Made by a program: the position numbers and the translations under genes
Notes under the pieces: model-generated
Seen by the model: only the letters and a program-made list of their open reading frames with translations
What the model was told of the DNA's origin: nothing
Database searches by the model: none
In this document: positions 53,471-62,764 of the stretch, one piece after another
Layout of the letters: the number at the start of each line of letters is the position of its first letter
Numbering within the stretch: the stretch's first letter is position 1
Assembly (NCBI RefSeq): GCF_014084125.1
Contig: NZ_CP048405.1
Location: forward strand, 930,001-994,000
DNA from: Streptacidiphilus sp. PB12-B1b
GTDB taxonomy: Bacteria; Actinomycetota; Actinomycetes; Streptomycetales; Streptomycetaceae
DNA: 64,000 nucleotides
Reading direction: 5' to 3'

Positions 53471-53998
53471 ATGCCTGGAAACCGCGTCAGGGCCGCAGCC
53501 GCCCTGCTGTGGGTCGCGGTGCTGCTGGCGGGGGCGGCCTTCGGCGGCCTGTGGACGGTCCGCAACTTCCTCTCCGAGGCCGGCTGGTCCGGACAGCCCG
53601 GCAGCTTCACCGTGACCGGGTGTCAGGTGACCGAGGACGACACCAGCGGCAACACCACGACCTGCTCGGGCCGCTACGACTCCGACGACGGCCACACCGT
53701 CATCGACCCCGCCTACTACCAGGACGGCAGCCTCAGCACCGGCGCCACCTACGCCGTCCTGCGCGGCCCGGAGAACCAGATCTACATCCCCGACGGCCCC
53801 AAGGCCGCCTTCGCAGCCGGTTTGGTCTTCCTGCTGGCGACCCTGCTCGGACTTGGCGTCCTGGCCCTCGGCTGGGTCTTCGACGGCGTCGCCGACACGA
53901 TCGACCTCGTCGGCACCGTCCTGCTGGTGACCGGCATGGTCTGCGCCGGGCTCGCCCTGGTGACGTCCGTCGTCTGGCTGGTCGTCAACTTCCTTTGA
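53471..53998 (+). CDS. Membrane protein of unknown function
   Basis: 175 aa with three predicted helices: about residues 7-30 ([20 protein letters not shown]), 115-140 ([20 protein letters not shown]) and 148-172. The loop after helix 1 is outside and has a Cys pair (TGCQVTEDD ... [13 protein letters not shown]) that could form a disulfide, around a small beta domain. I recognise no named family. ATG 53471 is chosen because GGGGGAG precedes it. It converges with the disrupted ATPase gene. Confidence 0.7.
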   Translation: MPGNRVRAAAALLWVAVLLAGAAFGGLWTVRNFLSEAGWSGQPGSFTVTGCQVTEDDTSGNTTTCSGRYDSDDGHTVIDPAYYQDGSLSTGATYAVLRGPENQIYIPDGPKAAFAAGLVFLLATLLGLGVLALGWVFDGVADTIDLVGTVLLVTGMVCAGLALVTSVVWLVVNFL

Positions 53999-54013
53999 CA
54001 GGGCTGGCTCGTC

Positions 54014-54450
54014 TCACCGGTCCACCAGCTCGAACCACACCGTCTTCCCGATACCGTGCGTCAGCAGCTCCACCCCCCACGCCTGCGCCAGCGCCTCCAC
54101 CAGCACCAACCCCCGCCCGCCGTCGGCCACTTCCGGCTCATCGGCCCCGCGAACCACCGGCACCGCGCTGCACGCGTCCGACACCTCCACCCGCACCGTC
54201 CCCTGCGACAGCACATACCGCACCCCGATCCCCCGCCCCCCGGAGCCCGGCCGTGCACCACCGCGTTGGTCACCAGCTCGGTGGTCAACAGCGCGGCTGT
54301 CTCCACCAGTTGTCCGTATCCGCAGACCTGCAGCACGGTCACTAGCTCCTGCCTGATCCGAGGCACCGACGCCCGATGCCGCGCCCACAGACGGGACGCC
54401 GTCCCGTGCAACTCGGTTGGCTGCTCTGTCCGGTCCACGGTCTCTGCCAT
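54014..54450 (-). pseudogene. RsbW-like histidine-kinase-type ATPase, frameshifted on a G run
   Basis: Anti-sigma-factor-type ATP-binding protein of the SpoIIAB/RsbW group abundant in Streptomyces. The N-box half (LVTVLQVCGYGQLVETAALL, then TTELVTNAVVHGRAPG) is in the frame starting at ATG 54450. The G-box half (GIGVRYVLSQGTVRVEVSDA, then DGGRGLVLVEALAQAWGVEL) is in the -1 frame ending at 54014. The switch lies at GGGGGGC (54241-54235, minus strand), where GGGG would restore one frame. So it is a 2-nt G-run expansion, a sequencing error, or a programmed -1 frameshift, since the heptamer fits X-XXY-YYZ. The adjacent XRE gene is the common partner type. Confidence 0.75.
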
Positions 54451-54471
54451 GCGATGCTCCTTGCCGAACCA

Positions 54472-54483
54472 TCCGATATCGGA
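54472..54483. promoter_or_regulatory. Perfect palindrome TCCGATATCGGA
   Basis: 12-bp dyad 21 bp upstream of the frameshifted ATPase start and 118 bp before the divergent XRE gene. Likely an operator for a regulator of one or both genes; the XRE protein is a candidate (inference). Confidence 0.5.
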
Positions 54484-54601
54484 CTATCAGGATCTAGGCC
54501 GGGATTCGGACAGTGCGACGGCATGCGAGACGTCGGCTGGGCGTCACTCGAAGGCGTCAATTCGGTGTCATAGGAGCCCGATGTTCCCTAGGGTGGATGC
54601 T

Positions 54602-55372
54602 ATGACGACGCCGAACGACACCCTGCGCGCAGTCAGGGTGAGCCTGCGCCTCAGCCAGGACGATCTCGCCAAGGCACTGAGGGACTGGGGGCTGTCGGTC
54701 GGGCAGCCGAACGACGCCTCCAAGCGGCTGGTGCAGCGCTGGGAGGCGGGCATCAGCCGTTTCCCACGCCCCGTCTACACCCGGGCTCTTGAGGGCGTGA
54801 CCGGCCTCCCGGTGGAGTCCCTCGGCTTCGCCCCGCCTGCACCGATGGCGCGGGTCAGCAGCGACGGAAGCGGAGGCCATGACCTGGCCCCGGGGGAGGA
54901 CGGCATCACGCCTGTCCCGGCTGCCTCCCCGCAGCCTGCGGTCTTTCCCAACTCCCTTAATTTCAACGGCATCTGGCTCAGCCGCTACGAGTTCTTCTCG
55001 TCCGGCCGAGACGGCAGCTACGAGGGCAGGCACTACGTCGTGCTCTACCAGCACGGGAACCGCCTCACCGGCCGCTCACTGGCGGGAGCGTCCAGCAACG
55101 CGGACTCCCCGCTGTCGCTGGATCTGACGGTTGACCTCAATGTCGTCACCGGAACCTGGACCGAACAGACAGCAGCCAACGGCTACTACCAGGGCGCGCG
55201 CTACCACGGCGCGGTCCAGCTCCTGGTGGACCCGACCGGGCGCCGCATGTCCGGCAAGTGGGTCGGCTTCGGCAAGGACTTCGACGTGAACACCGGACCC
55301 TGGGAACTGGTCTTTCGGGACACCTCCACCTCCAAGGCCACCCTGGACGCCTATAGCCGTCCCCCGGAATGA
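54602..55372 (+). CDS. XRE-type HTH protein with a C-terminal beta domain
   Basis: 256 aa. HTH at about residues 5-75 (LRAVRVSLRLSQDDLAKALR, then RLVQRWEAGISRFPRP). After a Pro/Ala/Gly linker (about 80-110), residues about 115-250 form a beta-rich domain (FNGIWLSRYEFFSSGRDGSY, VLYQHGNRLTGRSL, GARYHGAVQLLVDPTGRRM, GKWVGFGKDFDVNTGPW) resembling a lipocalin-like sensory barrel. Such XRE-plus-barrel proteins are frequent in Streptomyces beside RsbW-like ATPases. ATG 54602. Ligand unknown. Confidence 0.8.
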   Translation: MTTPNDTLRAVRVSLRLSQDDLAKALRDWGLSVGQPNDASKRLVQRWEAGISRFPRPVYTRALEGVTGLPVESLGFAPPAPMARVSSDGSGGHDLAPGEDGITPVPAASPQPAVFPNSLNFNGIWLSRYEFFSSGRDGSYEGRHYVVLYQHGNRLTGRSLAGASSNADSPLSLDLTVDLNVVTGTWTEQTAANGYYQGARYHGAVQLLVDPTGRRMSGKWVGFGKDFDVNTGPWELVFRDTSTSKATLDAYSRPPE

Positions 55373-55497
55373 ACAACGCTGCACCGGCAGAAGGGGGTTC
55401 ACTTATGCTCTGGCCTGGGGCAGTGCGGGGAACAGTCAAAACCGGGGCGGATGGGGCGCAGCGCGTGCCTCACGAGCGGCCGTGAACGGGGGCGGGC

Positions 55498-55830
55498 GTG
55501 GAGCTGATCAGCTTGGCTCAGAGGGGCGATCTGGTCGAGGCGCTCACCGTCGCAGTGGCCGAGCGGGGAATCGCCGACGCGGCCGTCGTCTCCGTGGTCG
55601 GCGCCGTGTGCTCCTTCACCGTGTCGACCATGAGGGCCGACCACCCGCGCGAGGCCGTGTTCACTTCGGGACGCTTCGCCGAACTCTCCGGCAACGGAGA
55701 GATCGTGGACGGTGTTCCGAATATCCGTGTCACCTGCGGTCTGGACGGCGGGCAGGCGGTCGCGGGACATCTGCAGGCGGCCGAGGTGGGCGGGCTCTAC
55801 GCCGTGCATGTTTATCTGCTCCGGCTCTGA
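55498..55830 (+). CDS. PPC/DUF296-domain protein
   Basis: 110-aa protein matching the plants-and-prokaryotes-conserved (PPC) fold. It begins LISLAQRGDLVEALTVAVAE, then AAVVSVVGAVCSFTVSTM, AELSGNGEIVDG, RVTCGLDGGQAVAGHLQAAE and GLYAVHVYLLRL. In plants PPC domains occur in AT-hook proteins; bacterial single-domain forms have no settled role. GTG 55498 is the start. Convergent with the nucleotidyltransferase gene, 5 bp apart. Confidence 0.75.
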   Translation: MELISLAQRGDLVEALTVAVAERGIADAAVVSVVGAVCSFTVSTMRADHPREAVFTSGRFAELSGNGEIVDGVPNIRVTCGLDGGQAVAGHLQAAEVGGLYAVHVYLLRL

Positions 55831-55835
55831 GCCGG

Positions 55836-56666
55836 TCAGGTCGGATAGGGCCGGGGGGTCTTGGTGCCGTGGAGGGTGGTGTATTCCGTGGCGAGCCAGG
55901 GGCCTAGGTCGTCGGTGAGGGTGGCGAGGGCGGCGCGGTCGGGGGACGGGGTGCGGGCGGTGCGGGCGGCTGCGTGCATCTGGGCGGCGCGGGCCGGGTA
56001 GTACTGGGCGAAGACCTCGGCGGAGCGGGAGAGGTCGCTGGTCCAGCCGTTCCAGCGGGGCATGACCAGGGTGAAGCCGGTGCGGACGGTCTTGCGGGAG
56101 GCCCCTCGGGAGAGGGCCAGCAGGTCGGCCTCGGTGGCGTCGGGGGCGGTGGCGCGGGCGCGCCAGCGGGGGAGGAATTCGGCGAGGTCGCCGTTGGTCT
56201 CCCGGGCAAGCAGGGAGGTGGGCCGGTAGCGCGGCAGGCGGTCGGACAGGTCGTCGCCGAGCAGCGGTGTGCACAGCCGGGAGACGAACCAGCCGAGGTC
56301 GTTGCGCTCCAGCTCGCTCAGCAGCGTGTCGACGCCGTAGGCGAGGGTGCCGACGCCGTCGATCTGCGGGAACGCCGCGTCCACCTCGGCGTTCAGCGCC
56401 CGGACGGCCGACCTGTCGTCCTCGGACGGCTCCTGACGGAACGCCAGCAGCAGATCCAGGTCCGAGACGCCGGGGATCGCGGTGCCGCGCGGGATGCTGC
56501 CGTACAGGTAGGCGCTGTGCAGGCGGGGGCCGCCCGGCGGGCCGAAGGCGGCGGTGATCCGGGCGCGGACGGCCTCGACCACGGGGGCGAACGCTGCGGG
56601 GACGCGGCTCAGTGAGCCCTCCCGCAGGAAGCAGCCCTCGTGGTCGAGGCCGGGGCGCAGGGTCAT
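55836..56666 (-). CDS. Nucleotidyltransferase-fold protein
   Basis: 276 aa. The N-terminal part has the pol-beta-type NTase core: AYLYGSIPRGTAIPGVSDLDLLLAF gives the GS...R-G motif and the DxD metal pair, seen as SDLDLLL. The C-terminal ~130 residues are helical, as in aminoglycoside-adenylyltransferase-like enzymes (DUF4111 type). Substrate not assignable: antibiotic modification and nucleotidyltransfer to a protein or tRNA are both possible. 40 bp upstream of the class I fumarase stop on the same strand. Confidence 0.8.
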   Translation of the reverse strand: MTLRPGLDHEGCFLREGSLSRVPAAFAPVVEAVRARITAAFGPPGGPRLHSAYLYGSIPRGTAIPGVSDLDLLLAFRQEPSEDDRSAVRALNAEVDAAFPQIDGVGTLAYGVDTLLSELERNDLGWFVSRLCTPLLGDDLSDRLPRYRPTSLLARETNGDLAEFLPRWRARATAPDATEADLLALSRGASRKTVRTGFTLVMPRWNGWTSDLSRSAEVFAQYYPARAAQMHAAARTARTPSPDRAALATLTDDLGPWLATEYTTLHGTKTPRPYPT

Positions 56667-56706
56667 CGTCGGGGACAGTCAGTCGGGGACGGTCGGCTGC
56701 GGGCGG

Positions 56707-58359
56707 TCAGCCGCGGACCGGGATGCGGGTGATCAGCGGCTGGTCGTCGCCGGGGTTGGCGAAGAAGTCGTTGCCCTTGTCGTCCACGACGACGAACGCC
56801 GGGAAGTCCTCGACCTCGATCCGCCAGACCGCCTCCATGCCCAGCTCGGCGTACTCCAGCACCTCGACCTTGCGGATGCAGTCCAGCGCCAGCCGGGCGG
56901 CCGGGCCGCCGATGGAGCCGAGGTAGAAGCCGCCGTGCTTGGCGCAGGCGTCGGTGACCTGCTGCGAGCGGTTGCCCTTGGCGAGCATCACCATGGAGCC
57001 GCCGGCGGCCTGGAACTGGTCGACGTAGGAGTCCATCCGCCCGGCCGTGGTGGGGCCGAAGGAGCCGGAGGCGTAGCCCTCGGGGGTCTTGGCCGGGCCG
57101 GCGTAGTAGACCGGGTGGTCCTTGAGGTACTGCGGCATGCCCTCGCCCGCGTCCAGCCGCTCCTTGATCTTGGCGTGGGCGATGTCGCGGGCGACGACCA
57201 GGGTGCCGGTGAGCGAGAGTCGGGTCTTGACCGGGTGCTTGGACAGCTCGCTGCGGACCTCGGACATCGGCCGGTTGAGGTCGATCCGGACGACGTTGTC
57301 GTCGAGGTGCTCGTCGGTGGTCTCCGGGAGGTACTTGGCCGGGTCGGTCTCCAGCTGCTCCAGGAAGACGCCCTCGGCGGTGATCTTGGCCAGCGCCTGC
57401 CGGTCGGCGGAGCAGGAGACGGCCATGGCGACCGGCAGCGAGGCGCCGTGCCGGGGCAGGCGGATCACCCGGACGTCGTGGCAGAAGTACTTGCCGCCGA
57501 ACTGCGCGCCGATGCCGATCTTCTGGGTCAGCTCGTGGACGCGGGCCTCCAGCTCCACGTCGCGGAAGCCGTGGCCGCTCGCGGAGCCCTCGGTGGGCAG
57601 GGTGTCCAGGTAGTGCGCGGAGGCGTACTTGGCGGTCTTCAGGGCGAACTCGGCGCTGGTGCCGCCGACCACGATGGCCAGGTGGTACGGCGGGCAGGCG
57701 GCGGTGCCCAGCGAGCGGATCTTGGCCTCCAGGAAGGCCATCATCGACGCCTCGTTGAGGATCGCCTTGGTCTCCTGGTAGAGGTACGACTTGTTGGCGC
57801 TGCCGCCGCCCTTGGCCATGAACAGGAACTTGTAGGCGTCGCCGTCGGTGGCGTACAGCTCGACCTGGGCGGGCAGGTTGCTGCCGGTGTTCTTCTCGTC
57901 CCACATGGTCAGCGGGGCCATCTGCGAGTAGCGCAGGTTGAGCTTGGTGTAGGCGTCGAAGATGCCCCGGGAGAGCGCCGACTCGTCCGCGCCGGAGGTG
58001 AGGACGTTCTGGCCGCGCTTGCCCATGACGATGGCGGTGCCGGTGTCCTGGCACATGGGCAGGACGCCGCCGGCCGCGATGTTGGCGTTCTTCAGCAGGT
58101 CCAGGGCGACGAAGCGGTCGTTGGGGCTGGCCTCGGGGTCGTCCAGGATGCGGCGCAGTTGCTGCAGGTGCGCGGGGCGCAGCAGGTGCGAGATGTCGTG
58201 CATCGCCTCGGCCGCCAGCAGCCGCAGGGCCTCCGGCTCGACCTGCAGGAAGCGCCGCCCGCCCGCCTCGAAGGTGCTCACGCCCTCGGTGGTGAGCAGC
58301 CGGTACGGGGTGGGGTCCGCGCCGAGCGGGAGCAGGTCGGTGTAGGCGAAGTCGGGCAT
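56707..58359 (-). CDS. fumA: Fumarate hydratase class I (4Fe-4S)
   Basis: Fe-S dependent fumarase of 550 aa with alpha and beta parts fused. Cluster-binding Cys: [18 protein letters not shown], later [19 protein letters not shown], and VSCSADRQ. The beta part begins around [18 protein letters not shown] and has [21 protein letters not shown] 58359 with GAGGAA upstream is preferred over the 58407 start. Oxygen-sensitive class I and stable class II enzymes (fumC at 51922) coexist here, as in other Streptomyces. Confidence 0.95.
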   Translation of the reverse strand: MPDFAYTDLLPLGADPTPYRLLTTEGVSTFEAGGRRFLQVEPEALRLLAAEAMHDISHLLRPAHLQQLRRILDDPEASPNDRFVALDLLKNANIAAGGVLPMCQDTGTAIVMGKRGQNVLTSGADESALSRGIFDAYTKLNLRYSQMAPLTMWDEKNTGSNLPAQVELYATDGDAYKFLFMAKGGGSANKSYLYQETKAILNEASMMAFLEAKIRSLGTAACPPYHLAIVVGGTSAEFALKTAKYASAHYLDTLPTEGSASGHGFRDVELEARVHELTQKIGIGAQFGGKYFCHDVRVIRLPRHGASLPVAMAVSCSADRQALAKITAEGVFLEQLETDPAKYLPETTDEHLDDNVVRIDLNRPMSEVRSELSKHPVKTRLSLTGTLVVARDIAHAKIKERLDAGEGMPQYLKDHPVYYAGPAKTPEGYASGSFGPTTAGRMDSYVDQFQAAGGSMVMLAKGNRSQQVTDACAKHGGFYLGSIGGPAARLALDCIRKVEVLEYAELGMEAVWRIEVEDFPAFVVVDDKGNDFFANPGDDQPLITRIPVRG

Positions 58360-58479
58360 GAGTGCATTCCTCACGGGTCGGGCGGGGGCGTCGTCGTCGG
58401 CGCGCACCGTTCAGGGTATGCAGTCCGGGCCGGGTCGTGGGCCCCGGGCCGGGGCTGTCCCGGCAAGTACCCGGGTGAC

Positions 58480-58492
58480 TATCCTCACGCTG
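58480..58492 (+). promoter_or_regulatory. Probable leaderless promoter of the DUF1707 gene
   Basis: -10 TATCCT (58480-58485) ends 6 bp before GTG 58492, so the predicted transcription start is at or next to the start codon. No ribosome-binding site is present. A CTGTCC at 58455-58460 may be the -35, with a long spacer. Confidence 0.5.
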
Positions 58493-59175
58493 TGGACAAC
58501 TCATCCCTTCCGGATCCCCTGAAGAAGCCGTACGCGGACCCCGCACTGGAGCTGAGGGCCTCCGACGCCGACCGCGAGCGGGTGGCCGAGGCGCTGCGCG
58601 AGGCGTACGCGGAGGGCAGGCTGACCGCCGACGAGCACTCGGAGCGGGTGGACTCGGTCTACGCGGCCAAGACCCTGGGCGAGCTGGTGCCGCTGACCCG
58701 GGATCTGCCGACGCACGGCCAGGTGCATCAGGCGGCGGCCCCGGCACCGGCGAAGCCGGTGTTCCGGACGCCGGAGGCGGACCCTTCGGCGCGCCAGGAG
58801 GACCCGCGGATGATCGCGGTCTTCGGCGGGGCGGAGCGCCGCGGGCGGTTCCGGGCCGGGGCCTGGATCAAGGCGGTGGCGGTCTTCGGCGGGGTGGAGA
58901 TCGACCTGTCCGACGCGGTCTTCGACGAGCCGGAGCTGGTGATCCACTGCACGGCGGTGTTCGGCGGGGTGGAGATCAGGGTGCCCGAGCACGTGACCCT
59001 GCGCGGCGGCGGCATAGGCATCTTCGGCGGGTCCGACATCAAGCAGCAGGAGGGCACCGATCCGGCCGGGCCGGTGGTGACGGTGAAGTCGGTCTGCGTG
59101 TTCGGCGGGGTCGAGGCGAAGCAGAAGCGGCCGAGCAAGCTGAAGGCCGCGCTGCGCAAGCGCCTTGAGGATTAG
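58492..59175 (+). CDS. DUF1707 / LiaF-like cell-wall-stress protein
   Basis: 227 aa. The N-terminal DUF1707 domain (ELRASDADRERVAEALREAY, then EGRLTADEHSERVDSVYAAK) is followed by a linker and a C-terminal LiaF-type beta-helix (DUF2154-like) with four repeats of AVFGG (IAVFGGAERRG, VAVFGGVEIDLSDA, TAVFGGVEIRVPE, CVFGGVEAKQKR). LiaF-like domains take part in the cell-envelope antibiotic response, but no membrane segment is present here, so the protein should be soluble. GTG 58492 is directly at a likely transcription start. Confidence 0.87.
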   Translation: MDNSSLPDPLKKPYADPALELRASDADRERVAEALREAYAEGRLTADEHSERVDSVYAAKTLGELVPLTRDLPTHGQVHQAAAPAPAKPVFRTPEADPSARQEDPRMIAVFGGAERRGRFRAGAWIKAVAVFGGVEIDLSDAVFDEPELVIHCTAVFGGVEIRVPEHVTLRGGGIGIFGGSDIKQQEGTDPAGPVVTVKSVCVFGGVEAKQKRPSKLKAALRKRLED

Positions 59176-59331
59176 AAGGTCTGACGGTCCGTTCATCGGA
59201 TTGCGGGCGTCAGGCATGGATGGTTCGTCGGCGGGGTAGATCCTGGCTCACATCGCCTCGCCGCGCGGCAGCGGAGTGCTGGGTCGTACGGCGGTGTGGA
59301 CCCCTCCCAGGCCTGTCGTCAGGAGTGAGCT

Positions 59332-59703
59332 GTGCTTCATCCGATAGAAGCCCGTCTGGACGCGAACCGTCCACACGTCCCGGTACGAACCGGTTCTGCG
59401 GATGACACCCCCTGGCATTCGAACGCGGCCTGTCGCCGCGACGAGGCGGGGCTGTTCTTCGCGCCGTCCAAGGAGCCCACGGCGGCGCGGCTGTCCCGCG
59501 AGGAGCAGGCGAAGCGGGTGTGCGGGCGCTGCCCGGTGCTGCTGGAGTGCAGGGAGCACGCGCTGCTGCAGCCGGAGCCGTACGGCGTCTGGGGCGGGCT
59601 GACCGCCGCCGAGCGCCGGGTGGTGCTGGCCCGGCGCCGCCGCCGGGAGCAGGAGCTCCGGGAGGCGGCGCGGGTCGGCAGCCAGGTCGCCGCCGCAGGA
59701 TGA
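59332..59703 (+). CDS. wblI: WhiB-family Fe-S transcription factor
   Basis: 123-aa WhiB-like protein. The four cluster Cys are in SNAACRRDE, KRVCGRCPVLLEC (three Cys), with the turn GVWGGLTAAERR and a basic C-terminal tail (RRRRREQ) for DNA contact. WhiB proteins bind sigma factors and respond to redox or NO. Position between a DUF1707 gene and glpX matches wblI of S. coelicolor as I recall it, hence the symbol, with caution. GTG 59332 follows AGGAGTG at good spacing. Confidence 0.85.
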   Translation: MLHPIEARLDANRPHVPVRTGSADDTPWHSNAACRRDEAGLFFAPSKEPTAARLSREEQAKRVCGRCPVLLECREHALLQPEPYGVWGGLTAAERRVVLARRRRREQELREAARVGSQVAAAG

Positions 59704-59741
59704 ACGTTTCGGCATGAACGTTCCGGCATGAACGTTTCCGC
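59700..59741. repeat. Three 14-bp tandem repeats after the WhiB gene
   Basis: Consensus ATGAACGTTYCSGC at 59700-59713, 59714-59727 and 59728-59741. Each copy holds the palindromic core AACGTT. The first overlaps the WhiB stop codon. Further on, ACCGGTCGGCT occurs twice (59768-59778, 59787-59797), the second over the glpX stop. Confidence 0.75.
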
Positions 59742-59795
59742 ACACGTCATCCGGCGGCGGCGGTCCCACCGGTCGGCTGGCGTCCGACCGGTCGG

Positions 59796-60845
59796 CTAGC
59801 GGGCGCGGTCGAAGTCGATGGCGCTGTACGCCCGCAGCTTCGACAGCTTGTGCTCGCTCTCGATCCGGCGGATCGTCCCGCTCTTGGAGCGCATCACCAG
59901 CGAGCTGGTGGTGGCGGTCTCCGCCTTGTAGTGGACCCCGCGCAGCAGCTCGCCGTCGGTGATGCCGGTGGCCACGAAGAACACGTTCTCGCCGCTCACC
60001 AGGTCGTCCGTGTGCAGGACCCGGTCCAGGTCGTGCCCGGCGTCCAGCGCCTTGCGCCGCTCGGCCTCGTCCTTGGGCCACAGCCGGCCCTGGATCACGC
60101 CGCCCAGGCACTTGATGGCGCAGGCCGCGATGATGCCCTCGGGGGTGCCGCCGACGCCGAGCAGCAGGTCCACGCCGGTGCCTTCGCGCACCGCCATGAC
60201 CGCACCGGCGACGTCGCCGTCCGAGATGAACTTGATCCGGGCGCCGGTGGCGCGGATCTCCGCCGCCAGCTTCTCGTGCCGGGGCCGGTCCAGCACGACC
60301 ACGGTGACGTCCTCGGGCGCGCAGCCCTTGGCCCGGGCGACCGCGCGGACGTTGTGCTCGACCGGGGCGGTGATGTCGACCTGTCCGGCCGCCTCCGCTC
60401 CGGCGACCAGCTTGTCCATGTAGAAGACGGCGCTCGGGTCGAACATGGTGCCCCGGTCGGCCACGGCCAGGACGGCCACGGCGTTGGGCATGCCCTTGGC
60501 GGTCAGCGTGGTGCCGTCCACCGGGTCCACGGCGACGTCGCACTCGGGGCCGGTGCCGTCGCCGATCCGCTCCCCGTTGAAGAGCATGGGCGCATCGTCC
60601 TTCTCGCCCTCGCCGATGACGACGACGCCGTTCATCGACACGGTGTGGACGAGGGTGCGCATGGCGCGCACGGCGGCGCCGTCCGCGCCGTTCTTGTCGC
60701 CGCGGCCGACCCAGCGACCGGCCGCCATGGCGGCGGCCTCGGTCACGCGGACCAGCTCGAGGGCGAGGTTGCGGTCAGGCGCCTCCGGAGCGACCTCCAG
60801 GGAAGAAGGCAGGTTGTGCTGGTGGTGCTGGTGGTGCTCGGTCAT
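59796..60845 (-). CDS. glpX: Fructose-1,6-bisphosphatase class II (GlpX)
   Basis: Gluconeogenic phosphatase of 349 aa. The Li+-sensitive phosphatase motifs are [15 protein letters not shown] and the metal-binding [14 protein letters not shown]; further blocks are [14 protein letters not shown] and [20 protein letters not shown] His-rich start ([11 protein letters not shown]) is unusual. ATG 60845. GlpX is the main FBPase of actinomycetes; with pckG in the window it closes the gluconeogenic route. Confidence 0.95.
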   Translation of the reverse strand: MTEHHQHHQHNLPSSLEVAPEAPDRNLALELVRVTEAAAMAAGRWVGRGDKNGADGAAVRAMRTLVHTVSMNGVVVIGEGEKDDAPMLFNGERIGDGTGPECDVAVDPVDGTTLTAKGMPNAVAVLAVADRGTMFDPSAVFYMDKLVAGAEAAGQVDITAPVEHNVRAVARAKGCAPEDVTVVVLDRPRHEKLAAEIRATGARIKFISDGDVAGAVMAVREGTGVDLLLGVGGTPEGIIAACAIKCLGGVIQGRLWPKDEAERRKALDAGHDLDRVLHTDDLVSGENVFFVATGITDGELLRGVHYKAETATTSSLVMRSKSGTIRRIESEHKLSKLRAYSAIDFDRAR

Positions 60846-60965
60846 CGGTCCCGTACCTCTCTGTACGACGACGGCCGGATGAGGGTCCTGTGATCGTATC
60901 TTCCACCTGCGGAAATGTCTGTGGCGCGCGGCACGTACCCCCCGGTGCCCGGGCGCGGAGGGGCC

Positions 60966-61565
60966 ATGGGCCACCATGGACGCGTGGCAACTCAGAACGC
61001 GGCAGCGCAGGCCGGGACGGCCCCCACCACCACCCAGAAGCGCCCGGGAATGGGCGCCAAGTCGGTCAGGGACATGGTGCTCTCCCTGGCCGCCGTCATG
61101 CTGGCGGGCCTGGTGATCTACTACTTCATCCCGCACTCCGGCGGCAACGGCGTGCACGCCGTCGAGGGCGGCATCGGCTCGTCGGTGGCCTCGGCCCGGC
61201 GTGTCGCGCCCTATCCGGTGCTGGCGCCGGTCGGCCTGCCCAAGGGCTGGACCGCCACCGCGGTGGACTACAACGGCACGGACCCGCACGCCGCGGTCTG
61301 GACGCTCGGCTACATCGACCCCAGCCGGCAGTACGTCTCCGTGCAGCAGAGCAACGGCGGTGCGTCGGACTTCATCGCCGGTGTCACCACCGGCGGCGTG
61401 AAGGTCGCCGGCGTCAGCACCATCGACGGCGTGACCTGGAGCCACTACCAGGGCAGCGACTACCGCGCGCTGGTGCTGCAGACGCCGAAGGTGACGACGG
61501 TGGTGACCGGCACCGAGTCCTTCGCCGCCATGGACGCCTTCGCCGCGACGCTCAGGAGCAGCTGA
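60966..61565 (+). CDS. DUF4245 membrane-anchored protein
   Basis: 199 aa. A hydrophilic N-terminus (Ala/Gln/Thr/Arg) leads into one helix at about residues 37-57 ([18 protein letters not shown]); the rest is extracytoplasmic, with the DUF4245 core [20 protein letters not shown] and [17 protein letters not shown]. Function unknown. ATG 60966 has GGAGGGG very close upstream; GTG 60984 is an alternative start. Divergent from glpX, an arrangement I recall as common in Streptomyces. Confidence 0.82.
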   Translation: MGHHGRVATQNAAAQAGTAPTTTQKRPGMGAKSVRDMVLSLAAVMLAGLVIYYFIPHSGGNGVHAVEGGIGSSVASARRVAPYPVLAPVGLPKGWTATAVDYNGTDPHAAVWTLGYIDPSRQYVSVQQSNGGASDFIAGVTTGGVKVAGVSTIDGVTWSHYQGSDYRALVLQTPKVTTVVTGTESFAAMDAFAATLRSS

Positions 61566-61626
61566 CCGGCTGCCCGCTACGGCCGCCGCAGCGCGGACAC
61601 GGCAGCGCGAACACGTGCGGACACGG

Positions 61627-61662
61627 CAGTGCCCCGACCGGGTGGTCCCGGTCGGGGCACTG
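61627..61662. terminator. Bidirectional terminator DUF4245/nitroreductase
   Basis: Perfect 16-bp stem (61627-61642 with 61647-61662; arm CAGTGCCCCGACCGGG) and 4-nt loop TGGT, between convergent genes. Confidence 0.9.
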
Positions 61663-61690
61663 TGCGTCCGCGGGGCGGAGCGGGGCCGGA

Positions 61691-62296
61691 TCAGACGGTG
61701 CTGACGACCTCGTCGTACTCCAGCCGGGGGCTGCGCGGGAACCAGGCGTTCTCGCCGGGCTTGCCGATGTTGACGACGGCCAGCACGGAGTGGTCGCCGT
61801 CGGGGAAGAAGTCCTTGTTGATGGCGTCGGCGTTGTAGCCGGTCATCGGGCCGGCGGCCAGGCCGGCCGCGCGCAGGCCCAGGATGAAGTAGGCGACCTG
61901 AAGGGTGGCGTTCAGCGTGGAGGCGGCCTCACGGCCCGGGCGCTCCGCGAAGAAGAGGTCCTTGGCCTGCGGGAAGTGCGGGAAGAGCTTCGGCAGCTCC
62001 TCGTGGAACTCGTGGTCGGCGGCGAGGATGGCGACCAGCGGGGCCTTGCCGGTCTTCTCCTTGTTGCCGTCGGCCATGTGCGAGACCAGGCGGGCGCGGG
62101 CGTCGTCCGAGCGGACCAGGACGACGCGCAGCGGCGACATGTTCATCGAGGTCGGCGCGTACTTGACCAGGTCGTAGACGGCCTGGATCTGCTCGTCGGT
62201 CACCGGCTCGTCCGTGAAGGTGTTTGCGGTACGGGCCTCGCGGAAAAGCAGGTCCTGGGCGGCGGCGTCGAGCACGAGCGCGTCTGCAACAGTCAT
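61691..62296 (-). CDS. Nitroreductase-family (RutE-like) malonic-semialdehyde reductase
   Basis: FMN-dependent oxidoreductase of 201 aa in the HadB/RutE subgroup. Features: [36 protein letters not shown] (FMN phosphate/ribityl contact), [20 protein letters not shown], and the closing [15 protein letters not shown]. RutE reduces malonic semialdehyde from pyrimidine breakdown; no other rut gene is nearby, so a general quinone/aldehyde reductase role is equally likely. ATG 62296. A dyad in the upstream DNA may control it. Confidence 0.87.
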   Translation of the reverse strand: MTVADALVLDAAAQDLLFREARTANTFTDEPVTDEQIQAVYDLVKYAPTSMNMSPLRVVLVRSDDARARLVSHMADGNKEKTGKAPLVAILAADHEFHEELPKLFPHFPQAKDLFFAERPGREAASTLNATLQVAYFILGLRAAGLAAGPMTGYNADAINKDFFPDGDHSVLAVVNIGKPGENAWFPRSPRLEYDEVVSTV

Positions 62297-62344
62297 GGGT
62301 ACACCTCAGTGGAATCCGGAGCGGCGCTGGTGCCGCTTGCCTCG

Positions 62345-62368
62345 TTCAACTTAGATGAAGTTTCAACT
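62345..62368. promoter_or_regulatory. Operator-like element upstream of the nitroreductase gene
   Basis: TTCAACT occurs twice in direct repeat, 17 bp apart (62345-62351 and 62362-62368), and AACTT-AGATG-AAGTT (62348-62362) is a perfect 5-5-5 dyad. The element is AT-rich for this genome and 49 bp from the start codon. HxlR- or MarR-type regulators often control such flavoenzymes (inference). Confidence 0.5.
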
Positions 62369-62428
62369 ATTTCCAAAGCTGTACGCCATTGAGTGATGTA
62401 CGTCACGTGCCGCCCTCCTGCGTGCCGG

Positions 62429-62692
62429 CTACGCGTCCTCCTCCTCGGCCGTCTCCGGGCCCTCGCCCTCCGCCAGCGCCGCGTCCAGCCGGGCCCGGGC
62501 GCCGTCCAGCCAGCGCTCGCAGACCTTGGCCAGCTGCTCGCCGCGCTCCCACAGCGCCAGCGACTCCTCCAGCGAGGTGCCGCCGGTCTCCAGCTTGCGC
62601 ACCACCTCCAGCAGCGCGTCCCGCGCCTGCTCGTAGCCCAGGGCGTCGTCCACGGCCGACGCGGCCACCACGCTGTCCGGCTTTTTCGTCAT
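62429..62692 (-). CDS. xseB: Exodeoxyribonuclease VII small subunit
   Basis: 87-aa XseB. The two-helix family core reads [20 protein letters not shown], then [20 protein letters not shown]. An acidic tail ([13 protein letters not shown]) ends the protein. ATG 62692 is used; the 62722 start adds ten unconserved residues. It follows xseA by 72 bp on the same strand, the usual operon. Confidence 0.95.
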   Translation of the reverse strand: MTKKPDSVVAASAVDDALGYEQARDALLEVVRKLETGGTSLEESLALWERGEQLAKVCERWLDGARARLDAALAEGEGPETAEEEDA

Positions 62693-62764
62693 GGCACCCA
62701 GCGTAGGGGCGGCCGCTGACAACCCCGCCGCGTCCGGCCGCCTCCGGCCGCGCCGCGCCCGCCG

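Noticed and set aside
56554-58491. Plus-strand frame upstream of the DUF1707 protein
   Set aside because: Antisense shadow of class I fumarase; DUF1707 content begins after GTG 58492.
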